Of a DNA stretch of 49,477 nucleotides, positions 31,598 through 41,411 are shown piece by piece. Source of the stretch: JAZRPG01 sp045649105 (GTDB lineage Bacteria > Bacillota > Clostridia > Oscillospirales > JAAYXM01); NCBI GenBank assembly GCA_045649105.1, contig JAZRPG010000006.1:1-49477 (forward strand), given 5' to 3'. Below the pieces are notes generated by a model, which was given only the letters and a program-made list of their open reading frames with translations, was not told where the DNA came from and did not search any database. Position 1 is the stretch's first letter. Each line of letters starts with the position of its first letter. A program made the translations under genes and the position numbers.

Positions 31598-31669
31598 AAA
31601 CATTTCCTCATTTCAAGCACAAAATAATTTTTAAGAATTTATAAAAATTTCCCTTGAAAAACATTGCAT

Positions 31670-31703
31670 CGTACATTGATGTACGGTGTATAGTTATTAT
31701 AAT
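31670..31703 (+). promoter_or_regulatory. SLH-gene promoter with overlapping palindrome
   Basis: Plus-strand -35 TTGATG (31676-31681), 16 bases, -10 TATAAT (31698-31703). The perfect palindrome CGTACATTGATGTACG (31670-31685) covers the -35 and is the likely site of a regulator, possibly the divergent MerR protein, although MerR sites usually lie between -35 and -10. Confidence 0.55.
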
Positions 31704-31759
31704 GTACAGTAACCAAAATTTCAAGCTGTATTAAGAAAATGCTGAAAGAAGGTAATAAG

Positions 31760-34336
31760 ATGAAAAGATTACTAAGCGTGGTACTTGCACTTGCTATGCT
31801 GATGATGCTTGTGCCGACAGTCGTATTTGCAGAAGGGGCTTCCTCTCCTGTAAATATTGGGAATATATGCGCAGAGCAATTAAGCGACCTTGAAGCTCTT
31901 GCAGCAAGTTATCCCTCTGCTGTGCAAGTGAACACAAACGATGATATTATCACCATAAAGCTTCTGAGTGATATAACCGGGCGAATCGAACTCGACATTC
32001 CGAATGCCGATTTTATTTTTGATGCTAACGGAAAAACATTTTCCGGCGAGAATCAAAACGAAGCGATTTGTCTTGAAAATGCCGCTGATTGCACCGTAAC
32101 ACTGACAGGAAACGGAACTTTTTCAACAGGCAGAAACAATACATTCTTTGTCGGTGACAATAATGACCTGTTTATCGAATCCGCTACGATATCGGGAAGA
32201 ATACGCCATGGAGGAATAAGCACCGTAAAGACCGTGCTTGCCGCCGGGAAAGCTTGCTATTCCGTCCTTAAAAATTCCGGTTTAACTGCAATATATACCG
32301 AACCCCAGAATTTGGTTGTCGAAGGATCAGACACAGTAATTATAACTCAGTTGGATGTGACTCCCGCTCTCTACACAGTTACCTTTGACGCAAACGGTCA
32401 CGGTACGGCTCCCGATGCTTTAAACAATGTTATAGAAGGGGGCAAAATTGCCGCACCCGCAGCGCCGACTGAAAACGGCTATACCTTCGGCGGCTGGTAT
32501 AAGGAAGCAGAATGTCAAAATGCCTGGGATTTTGATAATGACACAGTAACAGAAGATACCACTCTGTTTGCTAAGTGGACTGAGGGGATTGCCTACAAAG
32601 AATATGTCATTGAACGCTACGACATTGCTCATGTGCAAAAAGTACTGGGCAGCGGTGCTTTCGTAACTGAAAAAGATGGCAAAATTTTAATTATTCTCAG
32701 AGAAGACCTTAATGGCCGCCTTGTTTTCAGCAGCTTACGCGGAGGTACTTTTGAAGGCAGCTTCGTTCTCAACCTTAACGGATACACTATCGATCCCGGA
32801 ATGCTTAACGAAGCCATTGACCTTTACGTGTATTTTGAGGGCGATCTCACCATAACAGGTAGCGGCACACTGAAATACGGTAAGAACAACACCACAAATA
32901 CATGGGGCCAAAAAATTTATTGTGCAGTTGCAGAAGGATATGACTACTACACGCTTACCGTTAACGGAAACGATAAATTTGATGCACAAAACACCGAAAC
33001 AAAAGCGCTCAATAGTGTTGACTATGATGTCGTTATTACCCAGTATGGCAGCGGCGGAGTAAATTTTGAAGATATCTATGATTATGTAGAATTTGATTCA
33101 AACGGCGGAAGTGATATCGGCGGAATTACAGTCGAAGCAGGCAGTAAAATTGCAGCACCCGAAGCACCCACAAAGGATGGCTATACTTTTTGCGGTTGGT
33201 ACAAGGAAGAAACCTGCGAAAATGAATGGAACTTTGAAAGCGATACTGTTACAGAAAGCACTACTCTCTTTGCAAAGTGGACAGAGCCTCTCCAGGGCTA
33301 TACTGTTACATTCAATGAAAACGGCGGTTCTGTTACACCTGCAAATGCCACAACAGAAGCAAACGGCAGATTAGCAGCATTACCTACACCTACGAGAAGC
33401 GGCCGCTATACCTTTAAGGGCTGGTACACGGCTTCAAGCGGCGGTACACAGGTTACAACAGATACAGTATTTGATGCTGATACAACCGTCTACGCACAGT
33501 GGGCATACACAGGCGGTTTAGGCGGCAGTGTCGATGTAAGCAAGTATACCGTTAAGTTTGAAACAAACGGCGGAACTGCTGTTGAAAATAAGTCTGTAAC
33601 AATAAATGCGCGCCTTAACAAACCGACAGCTCCTGCAAAAGACGGCTTTGCGTTTGGCGGCTGGTATACAGATAAGGAGCTTACAACGGCTTACGATTTC
33701 AATACAAAGGTAACAAGCAGCTTTACACTTTATGCAAAGTGGATTGAAACTGAAAAAGAACCTCAGGTTGTTGAACCTCAAACAACAATCTCATTCAAAG
33801 ACATAAAGACAGATGATTGGTTCTGCGAAAGTGTTAAGTATGTTGTTGAAAACAAACTTATGAACGGTGTTGCAGAAGACAAGTTTGCGCCAAGCGATAA
33901 CTTGACAAGAGCAATGCTTGTAACCATACTTTACAGAAATGAAGGAGAACCTGCTGCAAACAAGAGCATTCCGTTTGCCGATGTTGACATGGGTGCTTAT
34001 TACGGCAATGCAGTTTCCTGGGCAAAACTGAACGGTATTATAAATGGCGTTTCTGAAACAGAATTTGCACCGAACAGCAATATAACCCGTGAACAGATTG
34101 CCGTTATTATGCACAGATACGCACAGTATAAGGGTATGAACGCTCAAACATCAGAAGAAAATCTCCACTTCACAGATAGCGATGAGATTTTTGAATATGC
34201 AGTTTCAGCTATGAATTGGGCAGTTGGCAAGGGACTCATAAAAGGCAGAACAGATACAACACTCAACCCGAAAGACAACGCTACAAGAGCAGAAACCGCA
34301 GCGATTATCTACAGATTTTTAAAAGCTGATAAATAG
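31760..34336 (+). CDS. Cell-surface protein with InlB/Flg_new repeats and SLH domains
   Basis: Protein of 858 residues from the ATG at 31760 (AGAAGG upstream). The signal peptide MKRLLSVVLALAMLMMLVPT ends near VVFAEG. Two similar beta-rich segments (about 15-140 and 280-440) follow. Four Listeria-Bacteroides (Flg_new/InlB B) repeats lie at about 205-274, 443-508, 513-580 and 595-662, with the F-x-x-NGG, DGYTFGGWYK and TLFAKW signatures. Three SLH domains (about 674-733, 737-795, 800-857; FKDIKTDDWFCESVKYV, FADVDMGAYYGNAVSW, FTDSDEIFEYAVSAMNW) bind the secondary wall polymer. It is the only large plus-strand gene here, probably an adhesin or surface-layer component. Confidence 0.92.
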   Translation: MKRLLSVVLALAMLMMLVPTVVFAEGASSPVNIGNICAEQLSDLEALAASYPSAVQVNTNDDIITIKLLSDITGRIELDIPNADFIFDANGKTFSGENQNEAICLENAADCTVTLTGNGTFSTGRNNTFFVGDNNDLFIESATISGRIRHGGISTVKTVLAAGKACYSVLKNSGLTAIYTEPQNLVVEGSDTVIITQLDVTPALYTVTFDANGHGTAPDALNNVIEGGKIAAPAAPTENGYTFGGWYKEAECQNAWDFDNDTVTEDTTLFAKWTEGIAYKEYVIERYDIAHVQKVLGSGAFVTEKDGKILIILREDLNGRLVFSSLRGGTFEGSFVLNLNGYTIDPGMLNEAIDLYVYFEGDLTITGSGTLKYGKNNTTNTWGQKIYCAVAEGYDYYTLTVNGNDKFDAQNTETKALNSVDYDVVITQYGSGGVNFEDIYDYVEFDSNGGSDIGGITVEAGSKIAAPEAPTKDGYTFCGWYKEETCENEWNFESDTVTESTTLFAKWTEPLQGYTVTFNENGGSVTPANATTEANGRLAALPTPTRSGRYTFKGWYTASSGGTQVTTDTVFDADTTVYAQWAYTGGLGGSVDVSKYTVKFETNGGTAVENKSVTINARLNKPTAPAKDGFAFGGWYTDKELTTAYDFNTKVTSSFTLYAKWIETEKEPQVVEPQTTISFKDIKTDDWFCESVKYVVENKLMNGVAEDKFAPSDNLTRAMLVTILYRNEGEPAANKSIPFADVDMGAYYGNAVSWAKLNGIINGVSETEFAPNSNITREQIAVIMHRYAQYKGMNAQTSEENLHFTDSDEIFEYAVSAMNWAVGKGLIKGRTDTTLNPKDNATRAETAAIIYRFLKADK

Positions 34337-34347
34337 ACAAAAACCAC

Positions 34348-34380
34348 AAAAGGACAATGGATTAATTCCATTGTCCTTTT
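34348..34380. terminator. Bidirectional terminator
   Basis: Thirteen-base perfect stem AAAAGGACAATGG/CCATTGTCCTTTT (34348-34360 with 34368-34380), seven-base loop, with A and T runs on both sides. It ends both the SLH gene (plus) and the polysaccharide operon (minus). Confidence 0.9.
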
Positions 34381-34437
34381 CTTTATGTCAGGTGCTTTTT
34401 AATAGAACTCAGTTCTTAATGCAATCCAACCCATCTT

Positions 34438-35592
34438 CTATTTAAGTCCGAGTTCTTTGCAGATTTCCTGCAAAGAGCGGATTTTTTCATCCGGCACAGA
34501 GCTGCTGTATTTAAGCTCATGCGCAGCCTTGCCCTTGTTCTTACGCAAAATGCGCGCCCATCTTATTACCTGGTATACGGGATACAAAGCAGGATATTTG
34601 TACAAAACCCTGTAATATGTCCTAAGCTGTGAATACGGCATAAAGACACGGTTGAATATGTACTTAAAATTCCCCCTGCCTGCCTTGGCTATGCCGATTC
34701 CGTTCTCCATGCTGCCGTATACGCCTGCGGAGAGGATATAGCTCTCCATACGGCGCGTAGTTTCTGAATGCTCCGAGGCGCCCGACCACACATCGCAAAG
34801 CTTTTCCGCCGCATTGTAAAACTTCCAAAGTCCTGCTTCCTCTAACAGCTCTGACAGTTTTTCTTTATCAATCTCTGCCTTTTTCTCCACAAGTCTGATA
34901 TCAAAAATCGGCCTGATTCCGCACCCGCCGCTTAAAAAGTGGTACGCAGTATGCGCAATAAGATAAAACAGCAGATATTCATTCTGCAGAAGAAGCTGAT
35001 GCTCTTTTCCCGCAATCGGCGATGCGAAGTCCCAGACGCGGTCCAAAACCTTATCAAACGCCGCGCTGTTTTCTCTTATGCTGAAATGAAGCTCGAGATG
35101 CACTCCGTTTGGCGAAAACAGCGATATGTCGTGGTAATGCGCCTCATCCTCAGTTACATATCCGAGCCTGCTTTTAATTGAGGCAACTGCCTTTTTAAAA
35201 TCCGTCTCTCGCACCAGAATATCAATATCACAGCTTGTCCTCATAAACGGCTCGGGATAATAGCCGCGTATAACGGCGCCTTTTAACGGAATAAACGGGA
35301 TTTTTTCATTCTCCAAAGTTTCGCAAATTTTTGAAAGCTCGCTGCTCTGCTGTGTTTCGCGATATACTGCAAGCAGCGCTTTTTGCCTGAACTTTTCCGA
35401 GACGGCGTCCGTACCGAGCTTCTCTGCCTTTGACAGAGCAGACGCAGCAACATGTGCCATGTCATGCGCATCAGAAAGCGTATACAAAGAAGAAAGCATA
35501 TCCGAATCAATACTTTCAATTATGTCATCGCTGACAGTCGTCCCCTGTAATTCGGACGAAATCAGAGAAAGCATAATATTTTCTGTATTCAT
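34438..35592 (-). CDS. Nucleotidyltransferase-like protein (NTP_transf_5 family)
   Basis: Protein of 384 residues from the ATG at 35592 (AAGGAG nine bases upstream). The core PFIPLKGAVIRGYYPEPFMRTSCDIDILV holds the GxxxR and DIDILV motifs of the NTP_transf_5 group, followed by HYHDISLFSPNGVHLELHFS. These proteins occur in capsule and exopolysaccharide operons, with unknown acceptors; transfer of a nucleotidyl-linked group is inferred. It is the last gene of the operon. Confidence 0.8.
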   Translation of the reverse strand: MNTENIMLSLISSELQGTTVSDDIIESIDSDMLSSLYTLSDAHDMAHVAASALSKAEKLGTDAVSEKFRQKALLAVYRETQQSSELSKICETLENEKIPFIPLKGAVIRGYYPEPFMRTSCDIDILVRETDFKKAVASIKSRLGYVTEDEAHYHDISLFSPNGVHLELHFSIRENSAAFDKVLDRVWDFASPIAGKEHQLLLQNEYLLFYLIAHTAYHFLSGGCGIRPIFDIRLVEKKAEIDKEKLSELLEEAGLWKFYNAAEKLCDVWSGASEHSETTRRMESYILSAGVYGSMENGIGIAKAGRGNFKYIFNRVFMPYSQLRTYYRVLYKYPALYPVYQVIRWARILRKNKGKAAHELKYSSSVPDEKIRSLQEICKELGLK

Positions 35593-35608
35593 GGATACGC
35601 TCTCCTTT

Positions 35609-36796
35609 TTACTGATATTTTCTCCAGACCATTCTGTCAACTATGCCCGTATAGCTCTGAATAAGCTTTATGACCTTATCGGACACATTCTCATCAACAT
35701 AGTCGGGAACGGGGATTCCGTGATTTCCGTCGACCGACATGTCAATCGCGGTTGAAACCGCCTGAAGAAGTGACTTTTCGTCAATTCCCGCAAGAACAAA
35801 GCACGCCTTATCAAGCGCCTCAGGCCGTTCTGTCGATGTTCTTATGCACACCGCAGGGAAAGGATGCCCGACTGATGTGAAAAAGCTGCTTTCCTCGGGA
35901 AGTGTGCCGCTGTCAGAGACGACCGCAAAAGCGTTCATCTGCAGGCAGTTGTAATCATGAAAGCCGAGCGGCTCATGCTTTATAACGCGCGGGTCAAGCT
36001 TAAACCCGCTTTCTTCAAGGCGTTTTCTGCTCCTCGGGTGGCAGGAGTACAAAATAGGCATATTGTATTTCTCTGCAAGCTTATTTATCGCACCAAACAG
36101 CGATATAAAATTCTTCTCCGTATCTATATTTTCTTCCCTGTGTGCCGAAAGCAGAATATATTTTTTCTTTTCAAGACCTAAACGGCTATGTATATCCGAC
36201 TTTTCAATCTCTGCAAGGTTTTTATGCAGAACTTCAGCCATCGGCGAGCCCGTAACATATGTCCGCTCCTTCGGAAGTCCGCAGTCTGCAAGGTATCTTC
36301 TTGCATGCTCGGAGTATGCCATATTTACATCTGAAATTATGTCTACAATCCGCCTGTTTGTCTCCTCAGGAAGGCACTCATCCTTACAGCGGTTGCCTGC
36401 CTCCATATGGAATATCGGGATATGCAGCCTTTTTGCCGCGATTGCGGAAAGACATGAGTTTGTATCACCGAGTATGAGCATCGCGTCAGGGCGAATCTCC
36501 GCCATAAGCTTATATGAGCAATTTATGATATTGCCGACGGTCGCGCCGAGGTCATCACCCACCGCGTTCATATATACTTCCGGGTCAGATAGCTTCAAAT
36601 CCTTAAAGAAAACGCCGTTTAAGTTATAGTCATAGTTCTGCCCCGTATGCGCAAGGATGCAGTCAAAATACCTGCGACACTTATCAATAACTGCCGCAAG
36701 ACGGATAATCTCAGGTCTTGTTCCGACAATAATCAAAAGCTTAAGCTTTCCGTTCTCTTTCCACTTAATGTCTGAGTAATCAAGCTTCATGTCCAT
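35609..36796 (-). CDS. capG: CapG/FnlC-type UDP-sugar 2-epimerase
   Basis: WecB-family 2-epimerase of 395 residues, third enzyme of UDP-N-acetyl-L-fucosamine synthesis. The ATG at 36796 has AAGGAG nine bases upstream. It shows LIIVGTRPEIIRLA, LAHTGQNYD, ILGDTNSCLS, HMEAGNRCKDECLPEE, SAHREENID and SDSGTLPEES. The GNRC...ECLPEE variant and the IRLAAVI context fit the CapG/FnlC branch rather than WecB itself; the neighbours CapF and CapE confirm it. It starts 13 bases after capF. Confidence 0.88.
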   Translation of the reverse strand: MDMKLDYSDIKWKENGKLKLLIIVGTRPEIIRLAAVIDKCRRYFDCILAHTGQNYDYNLNGVFFKDLKLSDPEVYMNAVGDDLGATVGNIINCSYKLMAEIRPDAMLILGDTNSCLSAIAAKRLHIPIFHMEAGNRCKDECLPEETNRRIVDIISDVNMAYSEHARRYLADCGLPKERTYVTGSPMAEVLHKNLAEIEKSDIHSRLGLEKKKYILLSAHREENIDTEKNFISLFGAINKLAEKYNMPILYSCHPRSRKRLEESGFKLDPRVIKHEPLGFHDYNCLQMNAFAVVSDSGTLPEESSFFTSVGHPFPAVCIRTSTERPEALDKACFVLAGIDEKSLLQAVSTAIDMSVDGNHGIPVPDYVDENVSDKVIKLIQSYTGIVDRMVWRKYQ

Positions 36797-36809
36797 AATC
36801 ACAATCTCC

Positions 36810-37958
36810 TTACACCGTCTCTCCGAATGTATCGGGCCTTTTCGGGTCAAACTGCTCGTTTGCCCACATGACCGTTATCAAATCCTCAGTATCAGATAAA
36901 TTTATAATGTTATGTGTGTATCCGGGGAGCATATGAATCGCTGTAATGTTATCGCCGCTCACCTCAAATTCCATAATATCATCAGAGCCGATTTTGCGCT
37001 CCTGAATGAGGCCGTGACCCGAAACCACGATAAAGAATTCCCACTTTGTGTTGTGCCAGTGCTGACCCTTTGTAATCCCGGGCTTTGAAATATTGACCGA
37101 AACCTGACCGCATTCGCCCGTCTTTATAAGCTCTGTAAAGCTTCCGCGCGCGTCCGTATTCATCTTAAGCGGAAATGCGGCTTTCTCCTTCGGAAGATAT
37201 GAAAGATATGTAGAGTACAGCTTTTTTTCAAATGAGCCGTCGGGAATTTTCGGCATAACAAGCGTTTTCGGCTGGTCTCTAAAAGAGTAGAGCAAATCGA
37301 CTATCTCGCCGAGTGTCACATTGTGCTCACACGGGACCCTGCAAAACTCGCCGTCGCGGGTCTCATCTCCCGAAAGCGCTCGAAGCATCTCATCAACAAG
37401 GTCGTCGATATACACAAGCGTAAGGGCAGCATCACGGCTGTTCACCGTTATTTCAAGGTCGTTTGCAATGTTGTTGCAGAATGTCGCTATAACGCTGTTG
37501 TAATTCGGGCGGCACCACTTTCCGAACAAGTTCGGGAACCGATACACAAGCACCTTTGCCCCCGTTTCTTTTCCGTAGGAAAATATAAGGTCCTCGCCCG
37601 CCTTTTTGCTCTTCCCGTAATCGTTTAAAAGCGCCGCCTGGATTGACGAGCTGTTCATTACGGGGCACTTGTTATTATGCTTTTTGAGAGCACCAAGAAG
37701 CGTCTCTGCAAATCCGAAGTTGCCCTTCATAAACTCATCTGTATTCTGCGGGCGGTTTACACCTGCGAGATTAAATACAAAATCCGCATTCTTGCAATAT
37801 GTGTCAAGCAGGCTTTTTTCCGTGTCTATATCGTATTCATAAATCTCCGAAACCGAAAGCCCGGGGTGGGTTCTGTCCTTGCCGTCGCGGATATTGGAGA
37901 GCGCGGCGCAAAGATTTTTTCCGACAAAGCCTTTAGCTCCTGTTACCAATATCTTCAT
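36810..37958 (-). CDS. capF: CapF/FnlB-type bifunctional reductase with cupin domain
   Basis: Second enzyme of UDP-L-FucNAc synthesis, 382 residues. An N-terminal short-chain dehydrogenase domain (VTGAKGFVGKNL, FNLAGVNRP, SKKAGEDLI, YRFPNLFGKW) reduces the 4-keto intermediate. The C-terminal cupin domain (about 245-375) with KGQHWHNTKWEFFIVVSGHG and its metal-type histidines does the epimerisation step in Staphylococcus CapF. It overlaps capE by four bases (ATGA). The gene is complete. Confidence 0.92.
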   Translation of the reverse strand: MKILVTGAKGFVGKNLCAALSNIRDGKDRTHPGLSVSEIYEYDIDTEKSLLDTYCKNADFVFNLAGVNRPQNTDEFMKGNFGFAETLLGALKKHNNKCPVMNSSSIQAALLNDYGKSKKAGEDLIFSYGKETGAKVLVYRFPNLFGKWCRPNYNSVIATFCNNIANDLEITVNSRDAALTLVYIDDLVDEMLRALSGDETRDGEFCRVPCEHNVTLGEIVDLLYSFRDQPKTLVMPKIPDGSFEKKLYSTYLSYLPKEKAAFPLKMNTDARGSFTELIKTGECGQVSVNISKPGITKGQHWHNTKWEFFIVVSGHGLIQERKIGSDDIMEFEVSGDNITAIHMLPGYTHNIINLSDTEDLITVMWANEQFDPKRPDTFGETV

Positions 37959-38992
37959 TTTGAAAGTTCCTCTTGAATATACGCAAGAGACGCAATTTTT
38001 GCTTTTGTCTCCTCAACGCTCAGAAGCTCCGTATTGTTTGAGTTAAACTCCGTAAGCGTGTTTCTCTCCGTGTCGCCGTGCTTAAAATACTTGTCATAAT
38101 TAAGTCCGCGCTTATCCGCAGGAACACGGTAGAAGTCACCCATGTCTATCGCATTCGCGCACTCCTCGTTTGTAAGAAGCGTCTCATACAGCTTCTCGCC
38201 GTGACGGATTCCGATAACTTTTATCTTTTCCTCGTCACCGCCAAAGAGCTGTATGACGGCCTTTGCCTGAGTCTCAATCGTGCAGGCGGGAGCCTTCTGA
38301 ACAAGGATATCTCCGTTTTCGCCGTTTTCAAATGCGAACAGGACAAGGTCAACCGCCTCGTCGAGCGACATTATAAAGCGCGTCATTGACGGGTCTGTAA
38401 TTGTTATATTCTCATTATTCCTTATCTGCTCAATCCACAGCGGAATTACAGATCCGCGCGAGCACATGACATTTCCGTAGCGTGTGCAGCAGATTTTTGT
38501 CTTCTTCGGGTCTACCATACGGCTCTTTGCAACAACGACCTTTTCCATCATTGCCTTACTTGTCCCCATCGCGTTTACGGGATATGCCGCTTTGTCAGTC
38601 GAAAGGCAGACTATGTTTTTTACCCCTGCGTCAATCGCGGCAGTGAGAACATTGTCCGTCCCCATAACATTTGTTCGGACAGCTTCCATCGGGAAAAACT
38701 CGCATGACGGAACCTGCTTAAGTGCCGCCGCGTGGAAGATATAATCAACTCCGACCATTGCCGCGCGGATTGAGTCAATGTTTCTGACATCTCCGATATA
38801 GAACTTGATTTTGTCCGCATGCTCAGGATACTTCACCTGATACTCGTGGCGCATATCGTCCTGCTTTTTTTCATCACGCGAAAATATGCGGATTTCGCCG
38901 ATATCCGTTTCCAGAAACCTGTTGAGAACAGCGTTCCCGAAGGAACCTGTCCCGCCTGTGATAAGAAGTGTTTTATTCTTAAAAAGACCCAT
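37955..38992 (-). CDS. capE: CapE/FnlA-type UDP-GlcNAc 4,6-dehydratase/epimerase
   Basis: First enzyme of UDP-L-FucNAc synthesis: dehydrates and 5-epimerises UDP-GlcNAc. It has 345 residues from the ATG at 38992 (GGGAGAG eight bases upstream; the longer frame lacks a site). Motifs: nucleotide-binding ITGGTGSFGNAVL, SRDEKKQDDMRHEY, YIFHAAALKQVPSCE, STDKAAYPVNAMGTSK with the catalytic region, RYGNVMCSRGSVIPLW, and GIRHGEKLYETL, all typical of the polysaccharide-biosynthesis dehydratases. Confidence 0.93.
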   Translation of the reverse strand: MGLFKNKTLLITGGTGSFGNAVLNRFLETDIGEIRIFSRDEKKQDDMRHEYQVKYPEHADKIKFYIGDVRNIDSIRAAMVGVDYIFHAAALKQVPSCEFFPMEAVRTNVMGTDNVLTAAIDAGVKNIVCLSTDKAAYPVNAMGTSKAMMEKVVVAKSRMVDPKKTKICCTRYGNVMCSRGSVIPLWIEQIRNNENITITDPSMTRFIMSLDEAVDLVLFAFENGENGDILVQKAPACTIETQAKAVIQLFGGDEEKIKVIGIRHGEKLYETLLTNEECANAIDMGDFYRVPADKRGLNYDKYFKHGDTERNTLTEFNSNNTELLSVEETKAKIASLAYIQEELSK

Positions 38993-39094
38993 GTTAATCA
39001 CTCTCCCTTTCTTATTTTTAAAATGGAATGTCATCGATTCCATTGCACCATCGATGAACAATATAACACCGGGATAAAAATTTGCGTTCTTTTC

Positions 39095-40162
39095 TCACAG
39101 CAAAGCCCCTAAATGGGTATATAAATAATATGCTAACAAAATCCCGCTGACAGCAAAAGTTTTAATCACCGAATTGTCATTTTCAACATTATCTGTGCCG
39201 GCACATGCCTCCGCAAGCATAATTGGGTCAAACACAGAAAAGTATAAAGAAATTCGGAACAGCTCAGCAAGAGCCGTTGCGGAGAGAAGCCTGAACGCAA
39301 GTGAAACTATGGACAAAAAGCAAAGCCTTTTGTATTTCGGGCTTTTTTCGCACCAGAGAAACAGTACACAGAAGGCGGTAACAAAAAAGAAAATTATAAA
39401 CCCTGCCATCGTAAGCGTCGTATCTCTGTCAAGATACCCGCCATATGTCTCTTCTTGCCCCAGTATATCGATATAAAACTTCATAATCGAAGAAGAGTTC
39501 AGTACTATAAAAATTGCGATAAGAGAAATAATAAGCAAATTCCTCTTTCTTTCTTTTATGTTGTAAATCGGATATGCCAGAACAAATACCAGCGCGCTGC
39601 TGTGAAAAAGCGAAGCCGTAAGCACCAGCAGCAAAAACTTCCAGAATTTTTTATTTTGCAAAAAACCGAAAGAAAACGTCAGGATTGACAATGCAAGCGT
39701 CTGACGCAAGCCGCTCATCGAAAAACCGAAGCTCCCGAGAACAATCAGATATATATAGCTCAAAAATACATTTGAGGAGTATTTTTTTATAAGCCTGTAT
39801 GAACTGAGAACAAAAAGGAAATTTATAATCAGCTTCCAGCCGTAAAAGCCGACACCGAGCTTTGCAAAAACACTTCCCGTCAAATAGTATACAGGGTCTT
39901 TAATATCTCCAAAGGATGCCATAAAATCGGATATGCTGACGCTTGCGTTTTTTTCATATTTAACTTTATAATGAATCAAATCCGGGTTTGCCGTCGTTCC
40001 CTGCATAACAAAGACCACAAACAGCGATATGAACATAAACTTCAGAAATAAATTTTCACCTGTTATATAGGTTTCTCCACGAAGATTTTCATATCTCCTG
40101 TTGTGAAAAAACACCGCACCGAAAAAACAAAGCAGAAGCAAAAACAAAATATAATAGTCCAT
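39095..40162 (-). CDS. EpsG-family polysaccharide polymerase (Wzy-like)
   Basis: Integral membrane protein of 355 residues with about ten hydrophobic segments. The pattern fits EpsG-type polymerases: an N-terminal helix, FMQGTTANPDLIHYKVKYEK before a loop (DIKDPVYYLTGSVFAKLG), YIYLIVLGSFGFSMSGLRQ with the key Arg-Gln, and later LFHSSALVFVLAYPIYN. It likely polymerises lipid-linked repeat units outside the membrane. It lies nine bases after a glycosyltransferase gene. Confidence 0.85.
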   Translation of the reverse strand: MDYYILFLLLLCFFGAVFFHNRRYENLRGETYITGENLFLKFMFISLFVVFVMQGTTANPDLIHYKVKYEKNASVSISDFMASFGDIKDPVYYLTGSVFAKLGVGFYGWKLIINFLFVLSSYRLIKKYSSNVFLSYIYLIVLGSFGFSMSGLRQTLALSILTFSFGFLQNKKFWKFLLLVLTASLFHSSALVFVLAYPIYNIKERKRNLLIISLIAIFIVLNSSSIMKFYIDILGQEETYGGYLDRDTTLTMAGFIIFFFVTAFCVLFLWCEKSPKYKRLCFLSIVSLAFRLLSATALAELFRISLYFSVFDPIMLAEACAGTDNVENDNSVIKTFAVSGILLAYYLYTHLGALL

Positions 40163-40171
40163 TCTTTATCC

Positions 40172-41383
40172 TCAATCAAGCAAGTCTTCAAACAACCCGA
40201 TATATTTTTTAATATTTTTATCCATATTGAAATTTTCTTCCGAAAAATTACGGCAGCTTTCAGCATACGAAGTTTTACCGTTTTCAAAAATCCTGCGGAT
40301 TTCCGCAAGCATTGAATCAATGTCACCTGTCGGCACAACAGCACCGCACCCATCGCCTATAAGCTCCGGATTTGCAGTCGAGTCAAAGCATACGGCAGGC
40401 GTTCCGCAGGAAAGAGCCTCAGCCGTAACCTTGCCGAAGGTCTCCTCAAGTGACGGTTGAAAAAATACATCGGCTAAAGAATAATACTCCGAAAGCTCTT
40501 CCGTTGAGTTTGTCGGCGGAATATGTATTATCTTATCATTTAGGGCAACTTTTTCGCTTACATTTCCGAGAAGCAGAAGACGCTCATCGTCCGAAAGCTT
40601 TTCCGAAAGCTCCGTAACCGTGTTAAGTCCCTTTGCCTCGCTCCACCCGCTCGCCACGCAAAGTATAACCTTTTTCCCCGAAAGTCCGAGCTTTTCTCTG
40701 AGCCCGTCAGCGTTTCTCGGTTTAAAAGCCTCACCGTCTATCCAGTTATATATCTTCTTAAATATTTTTGCACTTGAAAATGCCGATGCCTTTCTCGCTT
40801 CGTCCGTCAGCCACTCTGACACGCCGACAACGGCAAGGCGCGGAATCGCGCCGAAGAGCTCTTTCCGTTCCTTTAAAACATCATGTGTCCTGTCAATAAA
40901 GAAGCTGTTGCGGGCTCTGTTCGGAATCGGGCATTTTCCGCAACTTTCCTGCCATTTATAACAACCTTTTTTTGTATAGTGGCAGCAGCCGCCTGTATAA
41001 AACCAGCAGTCGAGCAATACAACGACTGTTGCAATATCGCGCTTTGCGAGGTATTTCAAAAGCATTTTGAGATTTATAAAGTTTGCATGGAGATTCCTGA
41101 GTATCACAACATCGGGGCAAAACCCGTCCATAAATTTTAAGAGCTTTCTTGTGGAAGCAACGGAAAACGAGCCCTGCTTCCCGTTTATTCTTGAAAGGAG
41201 TGCATGAAGCTTTGCATCAAACAGATTCCCCATGCGGAGCTCTGTATTCTGATTTACTGAGGGGCCTTTTGAATATGCCGAAACACACACATGCCCGTGT
41301 GCATTTAGAAACTCGTTCATTTCAAAAGTCGTCCTTCCGGTTGAGGCAACTTTATTCACCGCATTTATCTGAAGAATCTTCAC
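40172..41383 (-). CDS. Glycosyltransferase, GT4 family
   Basis: Retaining GT-B glycosyltransferase of 403 residues. The N-terminus KILQINAVNKVASTGRTTFEM and LLDCWFYTGGCCHYTKKGC (a cysteine-rich segment seen in a GT4 subgroup) precede the C-terminal nucleotide-binding part: VILCVASGWSEAKGLN, LADVFFQPSLEETFGKVTAEAL, with the conserved E-x7-E. The sugar cannot be told. It is cytoplasmic or membrane-associated and acts on the undecaprenyl-linked chain. Confidence 0.85.
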   Translation of the reverse strand: MKILQINAVNKVASTGRTTFEMNEFLNAHGHVCVSAYSKGPSVNQNTELRMGNLFDAKLHALLSRINGKQGSFSVASTRKLLKFMDGFCPDVVILRNLHANFINLKMLLKYLAKRDIATVVVLLDCWFYTGGCCHYTKKGCYKWQESCGKCPIPNRARNSFFIDRTHDVLKERKELFGAIPRLAVVGVSEWLTDEARKASAFSSAKIFKKIYNWIDGEAFKPRNADGLREKLGLSGKKVILCVASGWSEAKGLNTVTELSEKLSDDERLLLLGNVSEKVALNDKIIHIPPTNSTEELSEYYSLADVFFQPSLEETFGKVTAEALSCGTPAVCFDSTANPELIGDGCGAVVPTGDIDSMLAEIRRIFENGKTSYAESCRNFSEENFNMDKNIKKYIGLFEDLLD

Positions 41384-41411
41384 GCTCTCACCTTCTTGAT
41401 TTTTAAAAAAA

